A DNA stretch of 64,000 nucleotides. Source: Paraburkholderia sp. SOS3. Its GTDB lineage: Bacteria; Pseudomonadota; Gammaproteobacteria; Burkholderiales; Burkholderiaceae. The stretch is from assembly GCF_001922345.1 (NCBI RefSeq), contig NZ_CP018812.1, positions 2,418,001 to 2,482,000 of the forward strand, in the 5' to 3' direction. A model generated the notes under the pieces. It saw nothing but the letters and a program-made list of their open reading frames with translations. It searched no databases and was not told the DNA's origin. A program made the position numbers and the translations under genes. Positions 34,667 to 43,099 of the stretch are shown one piece after another (positions within the stretch are counted from its first letter, which is position 1; each line of letters opens with the position of its first letter).

Positions 34667-35836
34667 TCACGTGCGACGCGTCATCATCGCCGCGAGTCCC
34701 GGCTTGTCCTTCGCCGGCTGATCCTTCGCATCCGCTTGCGGCGCGCGTTCGTCGTCGCGCGCCTTCTTCGTGCCCGCATGCAGCCCCGTGCCGCTCGACT
34801 TGCGGCTCGCGGCATGGCGTTCGATCACGCGTTGCAGCAGGCAGAACGCGCACAGCAGCGCACCGATCACAATGCGCGTCCACCACGAACTGAGCGTGCC
34901 GTCGAACGTAATCAGCGTCTGGATCGTGCCAAGAATGCCGACGCCGAACACCGAGCCGAACACATAGCCGACGCCGCCCGTCAGCAGCGTGCCGCCGATC
35001 ACCGTCGCCGCGATCGCATCGAGCTCCATGCCCTGCGCCTGCAGCCCATAGCCCGACAGCAGATACAGCGTGAACACGACACCGCCGAGCGCCGAGCAGA
35101 AGCCGCTTAGCGCGTAAACGCCGATCTTCGTGCGCGCGACGGGCAAGCCCATCAGCAAGGCCGACCGTTCATTGCCGCCGATCGCGTAGACGTTACGGCC
35201 AAAGCGCGTGAAATGCGCGATATAGATCGCGACGAGCAGCGCGGCGATGCCGATCAGCGCCCCCGAATTCAGCGAACCGCTGCCGATCGGCACGCTGAAC
35301 GCGGACACCGCATGAAACGTCTTTTCGTCGATCGTGATCGACTGCGTCGTGATCAGAAAGCAGGCCCCGCGCGCGAGGAACATGCCCGCGAGCGTGACGA
35401 TGAACGCCTGCAGCTTGAAGAAATGAATCAGTGCGCCCATCGCGGCGCCGAACAATGCGCCGAACAGCAGCACGAGCGGCACGATCGCCCAGATCGGCCA
35501 GTGCCACCATTGCGCGGCGACGGCGCACAGAATGGTGGTCAGCGCGACGACCGAGCCGACCGACAGATCGATGCCGCCCGACACGATCACGAACGTCATG
35601 CCGAGCGCGACGATCAGCAGGAACGAGTTGTCGACGAGCAGGCCGAGCGCCACCTGCAGCGAGAAAAAACCGGTGTACATGACCGAGCCGAAGCCGAACA
35701 GCGCGGCGAACAGCGCGATCGTCACGACGACCGGCAGCGTGCGCGGGTCCAGCAAGCGCGTCACGAAAGTCGATTTCACGGCAGTGTGGTCCTGTTCGTT
35801 CTTTGCGCTCATCTTCGTATTCTGCCTCGTGCTCAT
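34667..35836 (-). CDS. yjfF: Sugar ABC permease YjfF-like
   Basis: A 389-residue permease of the RbsC-like branch, with about ten helices and the motif SGGIDLSVGSVVAL near the middle. With YtfT it should form the channel of the galactofuranose-type importer. The ATG at 35836 is chosen because it overlaps the YtfT stop (ATGA); an ATG at 35812 is possible. The last 50 residues form a Lys/Ala/Asp-rich hydrophilic tail (KKARDDERAPQADAKDQPAK) beyond the membrane part, longer than in E. coli YjfF (331 residues). It is the final gene of the operon. Confidence 0.92.
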   Translation of the reverse strand: MSTRQNTKMSAKNEQDHTAVKSTFVTRLLDPRTLPVVVTIALFAALFGFGSVMYTGFFSLQVALGLLVDNSFLLIVALGMTFVIVSGGIDLSVGSVVALTTILCAVAAQWWHWPIWAIVPLVLLFGALFGAAMGALIHFFKLQAFIVTLAGMFLARGACFLITTQSITIDEKTFHAVSAFSVPIGSGSLNSGALIGIAALLVAIYIAHFTRFGRNVYAIGGNERSALLMGLPVARTKIGVYALSGFCSALGGVVFTLYLLSGYGLQAQGMELDAIAATVIGGTLLTGGVGYVFGSVFGVGILGTIQTLITFDGTLSSWWTRIVIGALLCAFCLLQRVIERHAASRKSSGTGLHAGTKKARDDERAPQADAKDQPAKDKPGLAAMMTRRT

Positions 35837-36870
35837 TTCGCGGCCTCGCCGACGGGCTTCGCTTGCGCGAACGAAAAGACTCGCTTCACGTGCCTGACGA
35901 GCAGCGTGCGCGCCGACTCCGACTGGATCACGCAGACCAGCAGCACGACGATCGCCTTCACGACGAGCGTCGCTTCGGGCGGCACGCCGATCGAATACGT
36001 CGTGTACGTCAGCGTCTGGATGATCAGCGCGCCGATCACCGTGCCGGCGAGACTGAAGCGGCCGCCGGCGAGCGACGTGCCGCCGAGCGTCACCGCGAGA
36101 ATCGCGTCGAGCTCGAGCAGCAGGCCCGCGTTGTTGCCGTCGGCGCTGCGCACGTTCGAGCTCATCAACACGCCTGCGATCGCGGCCATCAGCCCCGAGA
36201 ACACATAAACAGCGAACACGATCAGGCTCGAGCGCAAGCCGACCAGACGCGTCGCCACCGGATTGACGCCGATCGCGCGAATGAACAGGCCCAGCGCCGT
36301 GCGGCTCATCAGCAAGACCGTCGCCGCGGTCACTGCCGCCGCGACCCACACCGCGCACGGAATGCGCGCGAGATAGCCGCCGCCGATCACGAGATAAGCG
36401 GGCGCGCCGATCGGAATGATCTGCCCGCCCGTCAGCAACTGCGCGACGCCGCGGCCGGCCACCATCAGAATCAGCGTCGCGATGATCGGCTGCATGCCGA
36501 CGAACGCGACGAGCACGCCGTTCCATGCGCCTGCAACAAGACCGACAGCGAGCGCGGCGGCCACCGCTGTCGTCACATTCGCCGCGTTGTCGGCAAGCAG
36601 CATCGCCGCGGCGGCCCCCGCGATCGCCACCACCGCGCCGACCGAAATATCGATGCCGCGCGTCGCGATCACGAGCGTCATGCCGAGCGACACGATCACG
36701 AGCGGCGCCGCGCGATTGAGAATGTCGATCGGCGCGCCGAAGAAGTGGCCCTCGAACATCGAAATCGCAAGAAAGTTCGCGCGATACGCAACGTCGAGCG
36801 CAATCAGCAACACGAGCGTGAGCACCGGCCACACGAGCGTATGCTGAAACGCGGCTTTGATCGCTTTCAT
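35833..36870 (-). CDS. ytfT: Sugar ABC permease YtfT-like
   Basis: A 345-residue permease with about ten helices. The conserved RbsC-type segment ATRGIDISVGAVVAIAG is present, as is GGTSLAGGRFSLAGTVIGAL in the second half. It overlaps the ATPase gene by 4 bases upstream and YjfF by 4 bases downstream, so the three are translationally coupled. Order and lengths agree with the YtfQ-YtfR-YtfT-YjfF system that imports galactofuranose. Confidence 0.94.
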   Translation of the reverse strand: MKAIKAAFQHTLVWPVLTLVLLIALDVAYRANFLAISMFEGHFFGAPIDILNRAAPLVIVSLGMTLVIATRGIDISVGAVVAIAGAAAAMLLADNAANVTTAVAAALAVGLVAGAWNGVLVAFVGMQPIIATLILMVAGRGVAQLLTGGQIIPIGAPAYLVIGGGYLARIPCAVWVAAAVTAATVLLMSRTALGLFIRAIGVNPVATRLVGLRSSLIVFAVYVFSGLMAAIAGVLMSSNVRSADGNNAGLLLELDAILAVTLGGTSLAGGRFSLAGTVIGALIIQTLTYTTYSIGVPPEATLVVKAIVVLLVCVIQSESARTLLVRHVKRVFSFAQAKPVGEAAK

Positions 36871-38381
36871 TGATCACTCCCTGCAATGAGCCGATACACC
36901 TGATCTTCGGATACCGCGTTGCCCGCGATTTCCGCCACCTTGCGCCGATCGCGCAGCACCGCGATGCGGTGGCTCACGCGCACCACTTCGCTGACTTCGG
37001 ACGAGATGAACAGCATGCCGAGTCCTTTCGCACACAACGCGAGCACACGGTCCATGATTTCGAACTTCGCGGCGACATCGATGCCGCGCGTCGGTTCGTC
37101 GAGAATCAGCATCTTCGGCTCGGTCGCGAGCCAGCGCGCGAGCAGCACCTTCTGCTGGTTGCCGCCCGATAGGAGACCGATCGGCTGTTCGGCGTCGCGC
37201 GCCTTGATGCCGAGCATGCCGATGTACTCGTCGGCCATCTCGCGCTGCCTGGCGCGGCTAATGGCACGCCACCAGCCGCGCCGCGCCTGCAGCGCGAAAA
37301 CGATGTTCTCGCGTATCGACAGCTCCGCGACCACGCCTTCCTTCTTGCGGTCTTCCGGGCAATAGCCGATGCCGTGGCGCACTGCATCGTGCGGCGAGCG
37401 CAGCTTGACGCGCTTGTTGTGCGCGAGCACCGTGCCCTCGTCGGATTTCTCGGCGCCGAACAGCAGCTTCGCCGTTTCGGTGCGGCCGGAGCCAAGCAGG
37501 CCCGCGAGACCGAGAATCTGTCCGGGCCGCACGTCGATATCGATCGGGTTCAGCAAGCCGCGCCGCCCGACGCCGCGCATCTCGAACATCGGCTGAGCTT
37601 CGCTTGCGGCCTTCGGCGGCTCGCTCGCCGCCTGTTTCAGACGCTCGGACATCCGCGCATGGCCGACCATCTTCGCGACCAGTTCGTCGACCGGCAGGTC
37701 CTTCGCCAGATACTCGCCTTCGCGCTCGCCGTTGCGCATCACCGTGATGCGATCCGATATCGCGTAGGTCTGCTCGAGAAAGTGCGTGACGAACAGAATT
37801 GCAATGCCCGACCGCTTGAGCTTGCGCAGCACGTCGAACAGGCGCGCCACTTCGCCGTCGTCGAGACTCGAGGTCGGTTCGTCGAGTATCAGCACGCGCG
37901 CATCGACCGATACCGCGCGCGCGATCGCGACCATCTGCTGGACCGCGATCGGATAGGCGTCGAGCGAGCGCGTGACGTCGAGCGACACGTTCAGATCGGC
38001 GAGCGCCGCCTCGGCCCTCGCATGGATCGACTTCCAGTCGATCGCGCCGCGCCGCTTCAAATGCCGCCCCGCGAAGATATTCTCCGCGACCGACAGATTC
38101 GGACACAGGTTCACTTCCTGGTACAGCGTGCGAACGCCGGCGGCTTCGGCTTCGAGCGGCGTCGCGAACTGCACGGGCTGGCCCGCGAGATGAATCGCGC
38201 CGGCGTCGTAGGCATGCACGCCCGTGAGCACATTGATGAGCGTCGATTTGCCCGCGCCGTTCTGTCCCATCAGCGTGTGGACCTCACCGGGGAACAGGCG
38301 GAAATCGACGCCCTGCAACGCGTTGACACCCGGAAACGACTTGCTGATGCCGAGAGTTTCGAGAATGGGAGAGTCGCTCAT
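36867..38381 (-). CDS. ytfR: Sugar ABC ATPase YtfR-like (two nucleotide-binding domains)
   Basis: A 504-residue fused ATPase. Domain 1 has Walker A GQNGAGKST, the signature near SIAVQQMVAIARAV and Walker B ILDEPTSSLD. Domain 2 has a degenerate Walker A (GLLGSGRTE) with an intact signature LSGGNQQKVLLARWL and Walker B LILDEPTRGID. This asymmetry is normal for the RbsA/MglA/YtfR family. The start is the ATG at 38381; an intrinsic terminator lies between it and the upstream binding-protein gene, so it is expected to be expressed below the binding protein. Confidence 0.95.
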   Translation of the reverse strand: MSDSPILETLGISKSFPGVNALQGVDFRLFPGEVHTLMGQNGAGKSTLINVLTGVHAYDAGAIHLAGQPVQFATPLEAEAAGVRTLYQEVNLCPNLSVAENIFAGRHLKRRGAIDWKSIHARAEAALADLNVSLDVTRSLDAYPIAVQQMVAIARAVSVDARVLILDEPTSSLDDGEVARLFDVLRKLKRSGIAILFVTHFLEQTYAISDRITVMRNGEREGEYLAKDLPVDELVAKMVGHARMSERLKQAASEPPKAASEAQPMFEMRGVGRRGLLNPIDIDVRPGQILGLAGLLGSGRTETAKLLFGAEKSDEGTVLAHNKRVKLRSPHDAVRHGIGYCPEDRKKEGVVAELSIRENIVFALQARRGWWRAISRARQREMADEYIGMLGIKARDAEQPIGLLSGGNQQKVLLARWLATEPKMLILDEPTRGIDVAAKFEIMDRVLALCAKGLGMLFISSEVSEVVRVSHRIAVLRDRRKVAEIAGNAVSEDQVYRLIAGSDQ

Positions 38382-38411
38382 GAGCGTAGCGAAGACGAAG
38401 AAGAAAGCCTG

Positions 38412-38451
38412 AAAAAAGTCCGGCGCCGCGCGTGCCGCGCCGGCGCCGGAC
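38412..38451 (-). terminator. Terminator/attenuator between ytfQ and ytfR
   Basis: On the minus strand a 10-bp stem, GTCCGGCGCC (38451-38442) with GGCGCCGGAC (38427-38418), encloses a GC-rich loop and is followed directly by TTTTTTC (38417-38411). It lies 20 bases past the ytfQ stop and 30 bases ahead of ytfR. This suits partial termination that keeps the binding protein in excess over the membrane complex. Confidence 0.85.
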
Positions 38452-38469
38452 CTGCTACTCGACGGGGAC

Positions 38470-39438
38470 CTAGTACTTGCGCGTCGGCAGCACCTGGGCG
38501 GCGACGCTCATCGGGAACACCGTCTCCTCGGTGGTGATGCGCTTGGGCAACTGCTTGCCGGCGACGATGTCCTTCGCGGCCTGCATCAGTTGCGGCCCGA
38601 GCAGCGGGCTGCATTCCACGTCGACGTTGATCTTGCCCGCGACCATCGCCTGGAAGCCGCCCTTCGTCGCGTCGAACGAGACGACGCTGATGTCGGTGCC
38701 CGGCTTCAGGCCCGCTTCTTCCATCGCCTGGATCGCGCCGAGCGCCATATCGTCGTTATGCGCGTAGACGACGTTGATCTGCTTGCCGTACGTCTTCGCG
38801 AACGCCTCCATCACCTGCTTGCCGCCCGCGAGCGTGAAGTCGCCGCTTTGCGACGCGATGATCTTGAACTTCGGATCGTTCTTGATCACTTCCATGAGGC
38901 CCGCATGACGATCGTTGGCCGGCGCCGAGCCGACCGTGCCCTGCAGTTCGACGATATTGATCGGGCCTTTGTCGTTCTTGTAGCGCTCTTCGAGCCAACG
39001 GCCGCCGCGGCGGCCTTCCTCGAGGAAGTCGGAGCCGATCATCGTCACATACAGCGACTTGTCCTTCACGTCGATGTTGCGGTCGGTCAGGATCACCGGA
39101 ATCTTCGCGTTCTTCGCTTCGGTCAGCACCGGCTCCCAGCCCGATTCGACAACCGGCGAAAATGCGATCACGTCCACTTTCTGCGCGATATACGAGCGAA
39201 TCGCCTTGATCTGGTTTTCCTGCTTCTGCTGCGCGTCCGAGAACTTGAGATTGACGCCGGCGTCCTTCGCGGCCTGCTTGACCGACACGGTATTGGCGGT
39301 GCGCCATGCGCTTTCGGCACCGACCTGTGCGAAACCGAGCGTGATTTTCTTGTCTTCCGCGTGACCGTTGATGGCCGCCGCGAACAGCAGCGCCGAACCG
39401 ACCAGCGCGCCCAGTGTCAGGCGTCTCGTGTGATTCAT
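38470..39438 (-). CDS. ytfQ: Galactofuranose-type binding protein YtfQ-like
   Basis: A 322-residue periplasmic binding protein of the ribose-binding-like fold, with a signal peptide (core LGALVGSALLFAAAING, cut near GHAEDKK). It shows the YtfQ start KKITLGFAQVGAESAWRTAN and ligand-pocket segments ILTDRNIDVKD and GTVGSAPANDR. The start is the ATG at 39438 with GGAGACAGGAA upstream. It is the first gene of the importer operon. Galactofuranose is the ligand of E. coli YtfQ; related sugars are possible here. Confidence 0.94.
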   Translation of the reverse strand: MNHTRRLTLGALVGSALLFAAAINGHAEDKKITLGFAQVGAESAWRTANTVSVKQAAKDAGVNLKFSDAQQKQENQIKAIRSYIAQKVDVIAFSPVVESGWEPVLTEAKNAKIPVILTDRNIDVKDKSLYVTMIGSDFLEEGRRGGRWLEERYKNDKGPINIVELQGTVGSAPANDRHAGLMEVIKNDPKFKIIASQSGDFTLAGGKQVMEAFAKTYGKQINVVYAHNDDMALGAIQAMEEAGLKPGTDISVVSFDATKGGFQAMVAGKINVDVECSPLLGPQLMQAAKDIVAGKQLPKRITTEETVFPMSVAAQVLPTRKY

Positions 39439-39933
39439 TTCCTGTCTCCGATTTATATCGTCTGTTCTGGCGCCGGCTACCGCAGGCGAGCGTCCTTACG
39501 GGCACGCGACAGCAAAATGCTGGCGCCACCTTTCGCAACACTGCACAATCGATCAAGCAGCCCAACTGGAAACGTATTAACTGAAGCCGGCGCAACGCGA
39601 CGCCCCCGCTCGTGACAGCGAATCGGGTCCACCCGGTCCGTTAATAGCCAAACTATATCCATGCGCCCGTGCGGCGGTGATTGGTACTTTCCCGAGCCTC
39701 GAGACGCCTGCGCGTTTCATCATTCTCACTGCATAGCGCGCGCCAGATCCCGTATGCGGCGACCACCGAAAAACCCCGGAAGTCCTTCGGCGTGCGGTAC
39801 GAGCCTCCAATATCCATCCGATATAGTCCTACTATTTAGGCAACTCGCGATGCAGCTCAGTGCGAGAACCGTGTATCGGCCGCCGTGTGCCGCGTGAGCG
39901 TGCGGCGAATCGATCGTTTATCGCCGCAAAATA
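39439..39933. other. Divergent region between ytfQ and the Fic gene
   Basis: No gene seen. A TATAAA element near 39452-39457 (minus strand) may be the -10 box of ytfQ. AT-richer patches at 39640-39660 and 39810-39840 may hold the Fic promoter. A dyad TGCGGCGA (39901-39908) with TCGCCGCA (39921-39928) forms an 8-bp stem with a 12-base loop just ahead of the Fic control elements. Confidence 0.5.
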
Positions 39934-39998
39934 TGCGGAGATAAATTTGCCGATGCGGTCAATGAGGCGCATAATCTCCGCATGGAAAGCGGAGATTA
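39934..39998 (+). promoter_or_regulatory. Start-codon hairpin and repeated GCGGAGAT element at the Fic gene
   Basis: TAATCTCCGC (39972-39981) and GCGGAGATTA (39989-39998) form a perfect 10-bp stem whose 7-base loop, ATGGAAA, contains the Fic start codon. A third copy, GCGGAGATA, lies upstream at 39935-39943. The nearest Shine-Dalgarno candidate is GAGG at 39964-39967, rather far from the ATG. The layout suggests either translational control by RNA structure or a protein operator covering the start codon. Confidence 0.72.
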
Positions 39999-41154
39999 CC
40001 TTTACATCTGGGAGGCGCCGGACTGGCCGCGATGGCGCTACGACCTCGCGTCGCTGGCCGCACCGCTCGCGGCAGTCACCGGCGCGCAGGGGCTGCTGCT
40101 CGGACGCATGTACGACGCCGGCCTCGCGCAGCGCGAGGAAGCCAACCTCGCTGCACTGACCGCGGACGTGCTGAAAACCAGCGAGATCGAAGGCGAATCG
40201 CTGAACGCGCATTCGGTGCGCTCGTCGATCGCACGCCGGCTCGGCGTCGATATCGGCGCGCTCGCGCCGGTCGATCGCCACGTCGAAGGCGTCGTCGAAA
40301 TGACGCTCGACGCCACGCTGCGCTGCAACTCGGACCTCACGCGCAGGCGTTTGCTCGGCTGGCACGCCGCCCTCTTTCCGACCGGCTACAGCGGGCTCAC
40401 GCCGATTCGCGTCGGCGCCTATCGCGACGACGCACGCGGCCCGATGCAGGTCGTGTCCGGCTCCGGCGCCCGTCAACGCGTGCACTTCGAAGCGCCGCCG
40501 GCACCGCGGCTCAAGAAGGAAATGGCGCGCTTTCTGCGCTGGGTCGACGGCAATTTCGATCACCATCCGATCCTGAAGGCCGGCATCGCACATCTGTGGT
40601 TCGTCACGCTGCACCCGTTCGACGACGGCAACGGCCGTATCGCGCGCGCGATCGGCGACATGGTGCTTGCGCAGATGGATCACACGGAAAGCGGGCGGCG
40701 CTTTTATAGCCTGTCCGCGCAGATCCAGCGCGAGCGGCGCAGCTATTACGAGATCCTCGAGCGCACGCAAAAAGGCACGCTCGACATCACCGCGTGGCTT
40801 GCATGGTTCCTCGAGAATTTGCAGCGCGCCCTCGACGCCGCGCTCGCCACGCTCGACACCGTGCTCGCGAAATCGCGTTTCTGGCAGCGCATGGCCGGCA
40901 CGCCGCTCAACGAGCGCCAGTCGAAGCTCGTCAACCGCCTGCTCGACGGCTTCGACGGCAAACTCACGAGCAGCAAGTGGGCAAGCATCGCGAAGTGCTC
41001 CCCGGACACCGCGCTGCGCGACATCAACGAGCTGATCGCGGCCGGCGTCCTGCGCAAAACCGACGGCGGCGGGCGCAGCACCGCTTACGAGCTGGCCGCG
41101 ATTTCCGCGCCGGACGATCGCCACGACGCGCCCGCTGTGCGACGCACGCACTGA
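39982..41154 (+). CDS. Fic-domain protein (class II, N-terminal inhibitory helix)
   Basis: A 390-residue Fic enzyme, a family that transfers AMP or other nucleotide moieties to target hydroxyls. The core motif HPFDDGNGRIAR (residues 211-222) is complete, with catalytic His211. The N-terminal part has the inhibitory motif T66-S-E-I-E70-G71 (S/TxxxE[G/N]), whose Glu70 should block ATP, so this is an autoinhibited class II Fic. The C-terminal 90 residues look like a winged helix (DTALRDINELIAAGVLRKTD), common in this branch and able to bind DNA. The start is fixed by the conserved YIWEAPDWPRWRYD segment. It has no antitoxin gene, in line with internal inhibition. The target is unknown. Confidence 0.9.
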   Translation: MESGDYLYIWEAPDWPRWRYDLASLAAPLAAVTGAQGLLLGRMYDAGLAQREEANLAALTADVLKTSEIEGESLNAHSVRSSIARRLGVDIGALAPVDRHVEGVVEMTLDATLRCNSDLTRRRLLGWHAALFPTGYSGLTPIRVGAYRDDARGPMQVVSGSGARQRVHFEAPPAPRLKKEMARFLRWVDGNFDHHPILKAGIAHLWFVTLHPFDDGNGRIARAIGDMVLAQMDHTESGRRFYSLSAQIQRERRSYYEILERTQKGTLDITAWLAWFLENLQRALDAALATLDTVLAKSRFWQRMAGTPLNERQSKLVNRLLDGFDGKLTSSKWASIAKCSPDTALRDINELIAAGVLRKTDGGGRSTAYELAAISAPDDRHDAPAVRRTH

Positions 41155-41347
41155 CAACTGCTGTGACGACGCTGTGACAGCCCGAGGCGGTACACGTCGC
41201 GGCAGCGCTCCTTCACACCACCGGTTCGTTTTTCTCCTTCGCGCGGACCCCAAACGGTGCGAGTATGCGGTTCGAGCGTGGCGCATCGCGCTGCGCCCCC
41301 GCCCCGCTACCCTGTCTCGCTACCGCAGCGTCCAAGGAGAATCGCGA

Positions 41348-43039
41348 ATGAACGACAACGATCCGCACCGCCTTGCCGACACCGATGCCGCCGGCACCGA
41401 TCTGCCCGACGACCCCGAGCGCCGCCGTGTGCTGACCGGCCTCGCCGCGGTCGGAGCGGGCCTCGTGCTGGCCGGTTGCCAGTCGCCCGGGGAAGCGGGC
41501 AATGCCTCGAGGAGTGCTGCCGATCTGCGCCTCGACGCCGCGCTGCGCGACCAGGTGAAGAACATCGTCGTGATTTATGCGGAGAACCGCAGCTTCGCGA
41601 ATCTGTACGGCAACTTCCCCGGCGTACAACAACCGCTCGATTCGGTCAGACCGGATTCATACGTGCAGTTCGATCGCGACGGCACGACGCCGCTGCCGCG
41701 TCTGCCGGCAATCTGGGGCGGTCTCGTGCCGCAGGCGCAGGAAGTCGACGGCAAGCGCTACGCGATCGGCGAAAAGCAGATCGAGAATCTGCGCAACCAG
41801 CCGTTCCACCTCGTCGACGCGCAAGGCGCGCCGCTGCCGAACGGCGTGATCACGCGCGACCTCGTCCATCGCTTCTACCAGAACCAGATGCAGATCAACG
41901 GCGGGCGCAACAACGGCTTCGTCGCATGGGGCAACTCGGGCGCCCTCGTCATGGGCCATTACCGCAACTCGCCGGCTTCGCTGAAAATCTGGGGCCTCGC
42001 GCAGCAATACACGCTATGCGACAACTTCTTTATGGCCGCGTTCGGCGGCTCGTGGCTCAACCACATCTTCCTGATTTCCGCGCAGGCGCCGCTGGTTCCG
42101 GACATCCACAACAGCATCGCGAAGAACCATGTGTCGGTGCTCGAAGGCGACGACCCGCTCGGCACGCGCCTGAAAACGGCGCCCAATTCGCCCGCATCCG
42201 CGCTCGACGGCCCGCCGAAGTTCGTGCGCGACGGCCTCTTCACGCCCGACGGCTACGCGGTGAACACCATGGCGCCGCCGTATCAGCCGAGCTTTATCCG
42301 GCCTGCGCCCGACGGCAATCCGCTATACGCTAACCCGGCGGACCCGAAGGTGCTGCCGCCGCAGAAGTATGCAACGATCGGCGACCGGCTGACCGAACGC
42401 GACGTGCAATGGGCGTGGTATTCGGGCGCCTGGCAATATGCGCTCGAGCATCGGGACACGGGCGCGGTGCCCGATTTCCAGTATCACCATCAGCCGTTCA
42501 ACTACTTCGCGAACTATGCGCCCGGCACGGCGGCGCGCGCGCGGCACCTGCGCGACGCGGGCGTCGGCGACGACCCGTCGACGAACCGGCTGCTCGCCGA
42601 TATCGACGCGGGGCGCCTGCCGCCGGTTACGTTCTACAAACCGCAGGGCAATCTGAACATGCACGCGGGCTACGCGGACGTCGAATCGGGCGACCGTCAT
42701 ATCGCGGCCGTGATCGACCGCCTGCAGCGCGGGCCGCAGTGGCGCAATACGGTGGTGATCGTGACCGTCGACGAGAACGGCGGCTGGTGGGATCCGGTCG
42801 CGCCGCCCAAAGGCGACCGCTGGGGTCCGGGCTCGCGCATCCCGGCGCTCGTCGTGTCGCCGCTCGCGAAGAAGGGCTACGTCGATCATACGGTGTACGA
42901 CACGAACTCGATCCTGCGCTTCATCAGCCGCGTGCATGGGCTCGAAGCGCTGCCCGGCGTGGCCGCGCGCGACCGCGCGTTCGCGCAGAACGGCCTCGCG
43001 CCGCTCGGCGACCTGACCGGCGCGCTCGAGCTCGCGTAA
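41348..43039 (+). CDS. Acid phosphatase/phospholipase C family lipoprotein (AcpA type)
   Basis: A 563-residue phosphoesterase. The ATG at 41348 follows AAGGAGAA. Residues 1-40 contain a basic stretch (PERRRVLTGLA) and a lipobox LAGC, so the protein is probably a lipoprotein. The phosphoesterase fold starts with NIVVIYAENRSFANLYG (metal and nucleophile region), continues with DNFFMAAFGGSWLNHIFL, and the metal-binding IVTVDENGGWWDPVAPP is near the C-terminus. This is the AcpA/PLC branch, which hydrolyses phosphomonoesters or phospholipids outside the cytoplasm. Whether it acts as phosphatase or phospholipase cannot be told. It is convergent with the GGDEF-EAL gene. Confidence 0.9.
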   Translation: MNDNDPHRLADTDAAGTDLPDDPERRRVLTGLAAVGAGLVLAGCQSPGEAGNASRSAADLRLDAALRDQVKNIVVIYAENRSFANLYGNFPGVQQPLDSVRPDSYVQFDRDGTTPLPRLPAIWGGLVPQAQEVDGKRYAIGEKQIENLRNQPFHLVDAQGAPLPNGVITRDLVHRFYQNQMQINGGRNNGFVAWGNSGALVMGHYRNSPASLKIWGLAQQYTLCDNFFMAAFGGSWLNHIFLISAQAPLVPDIHNSIAKNHVSVLEGDDPLGTRLKTAPNSPASALDGPPKFVRDGLFTPDGYAVNTMAPPYQPSFIRPAPDGNPLYANPADPKVLPPQKYATIGDRLTERDVQWAWYSGAWQYALEHRDTGAVPDFQYHHQPFNYFANYAPGTAARARHLRDAGVGDDPSTNRLLADIDAGRLPPVTFYKPQGNLNMHAGYADVESGDRHIAAVIDRLQRGPQWRNTVVIVTVDENGGWWDPVAPPKGDRWGPGSRIPALVVSPLAKKGYVDHTVYDTNSILRFISRVHGLEALPGVAARDRAFAQNGLAPLGDLTGALELA

Positions 43040-43043
43040 CGGC

Positions 43044-43077
43044 AGGCATGGCCGCTCGCGCGCGGGCGGCCATGCCT
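43044..43077. terminator. Bidirectional hairpin between phosphoesterase and GGDEF-EAL genes
   Basis: AGGCATGGCCGC (43044-43055) and GCGGCCATGCCT (43066-43077) form a perfect 12-bp stem with a 10-base loop, located between two convergent genes only 60 bases apart. T-runs are poor, but the position and stem strength suit shared termination. Confidence 0.7.
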
Positions 43078-43099
43078 TGCCTATGCCTGCTCTCTACCG

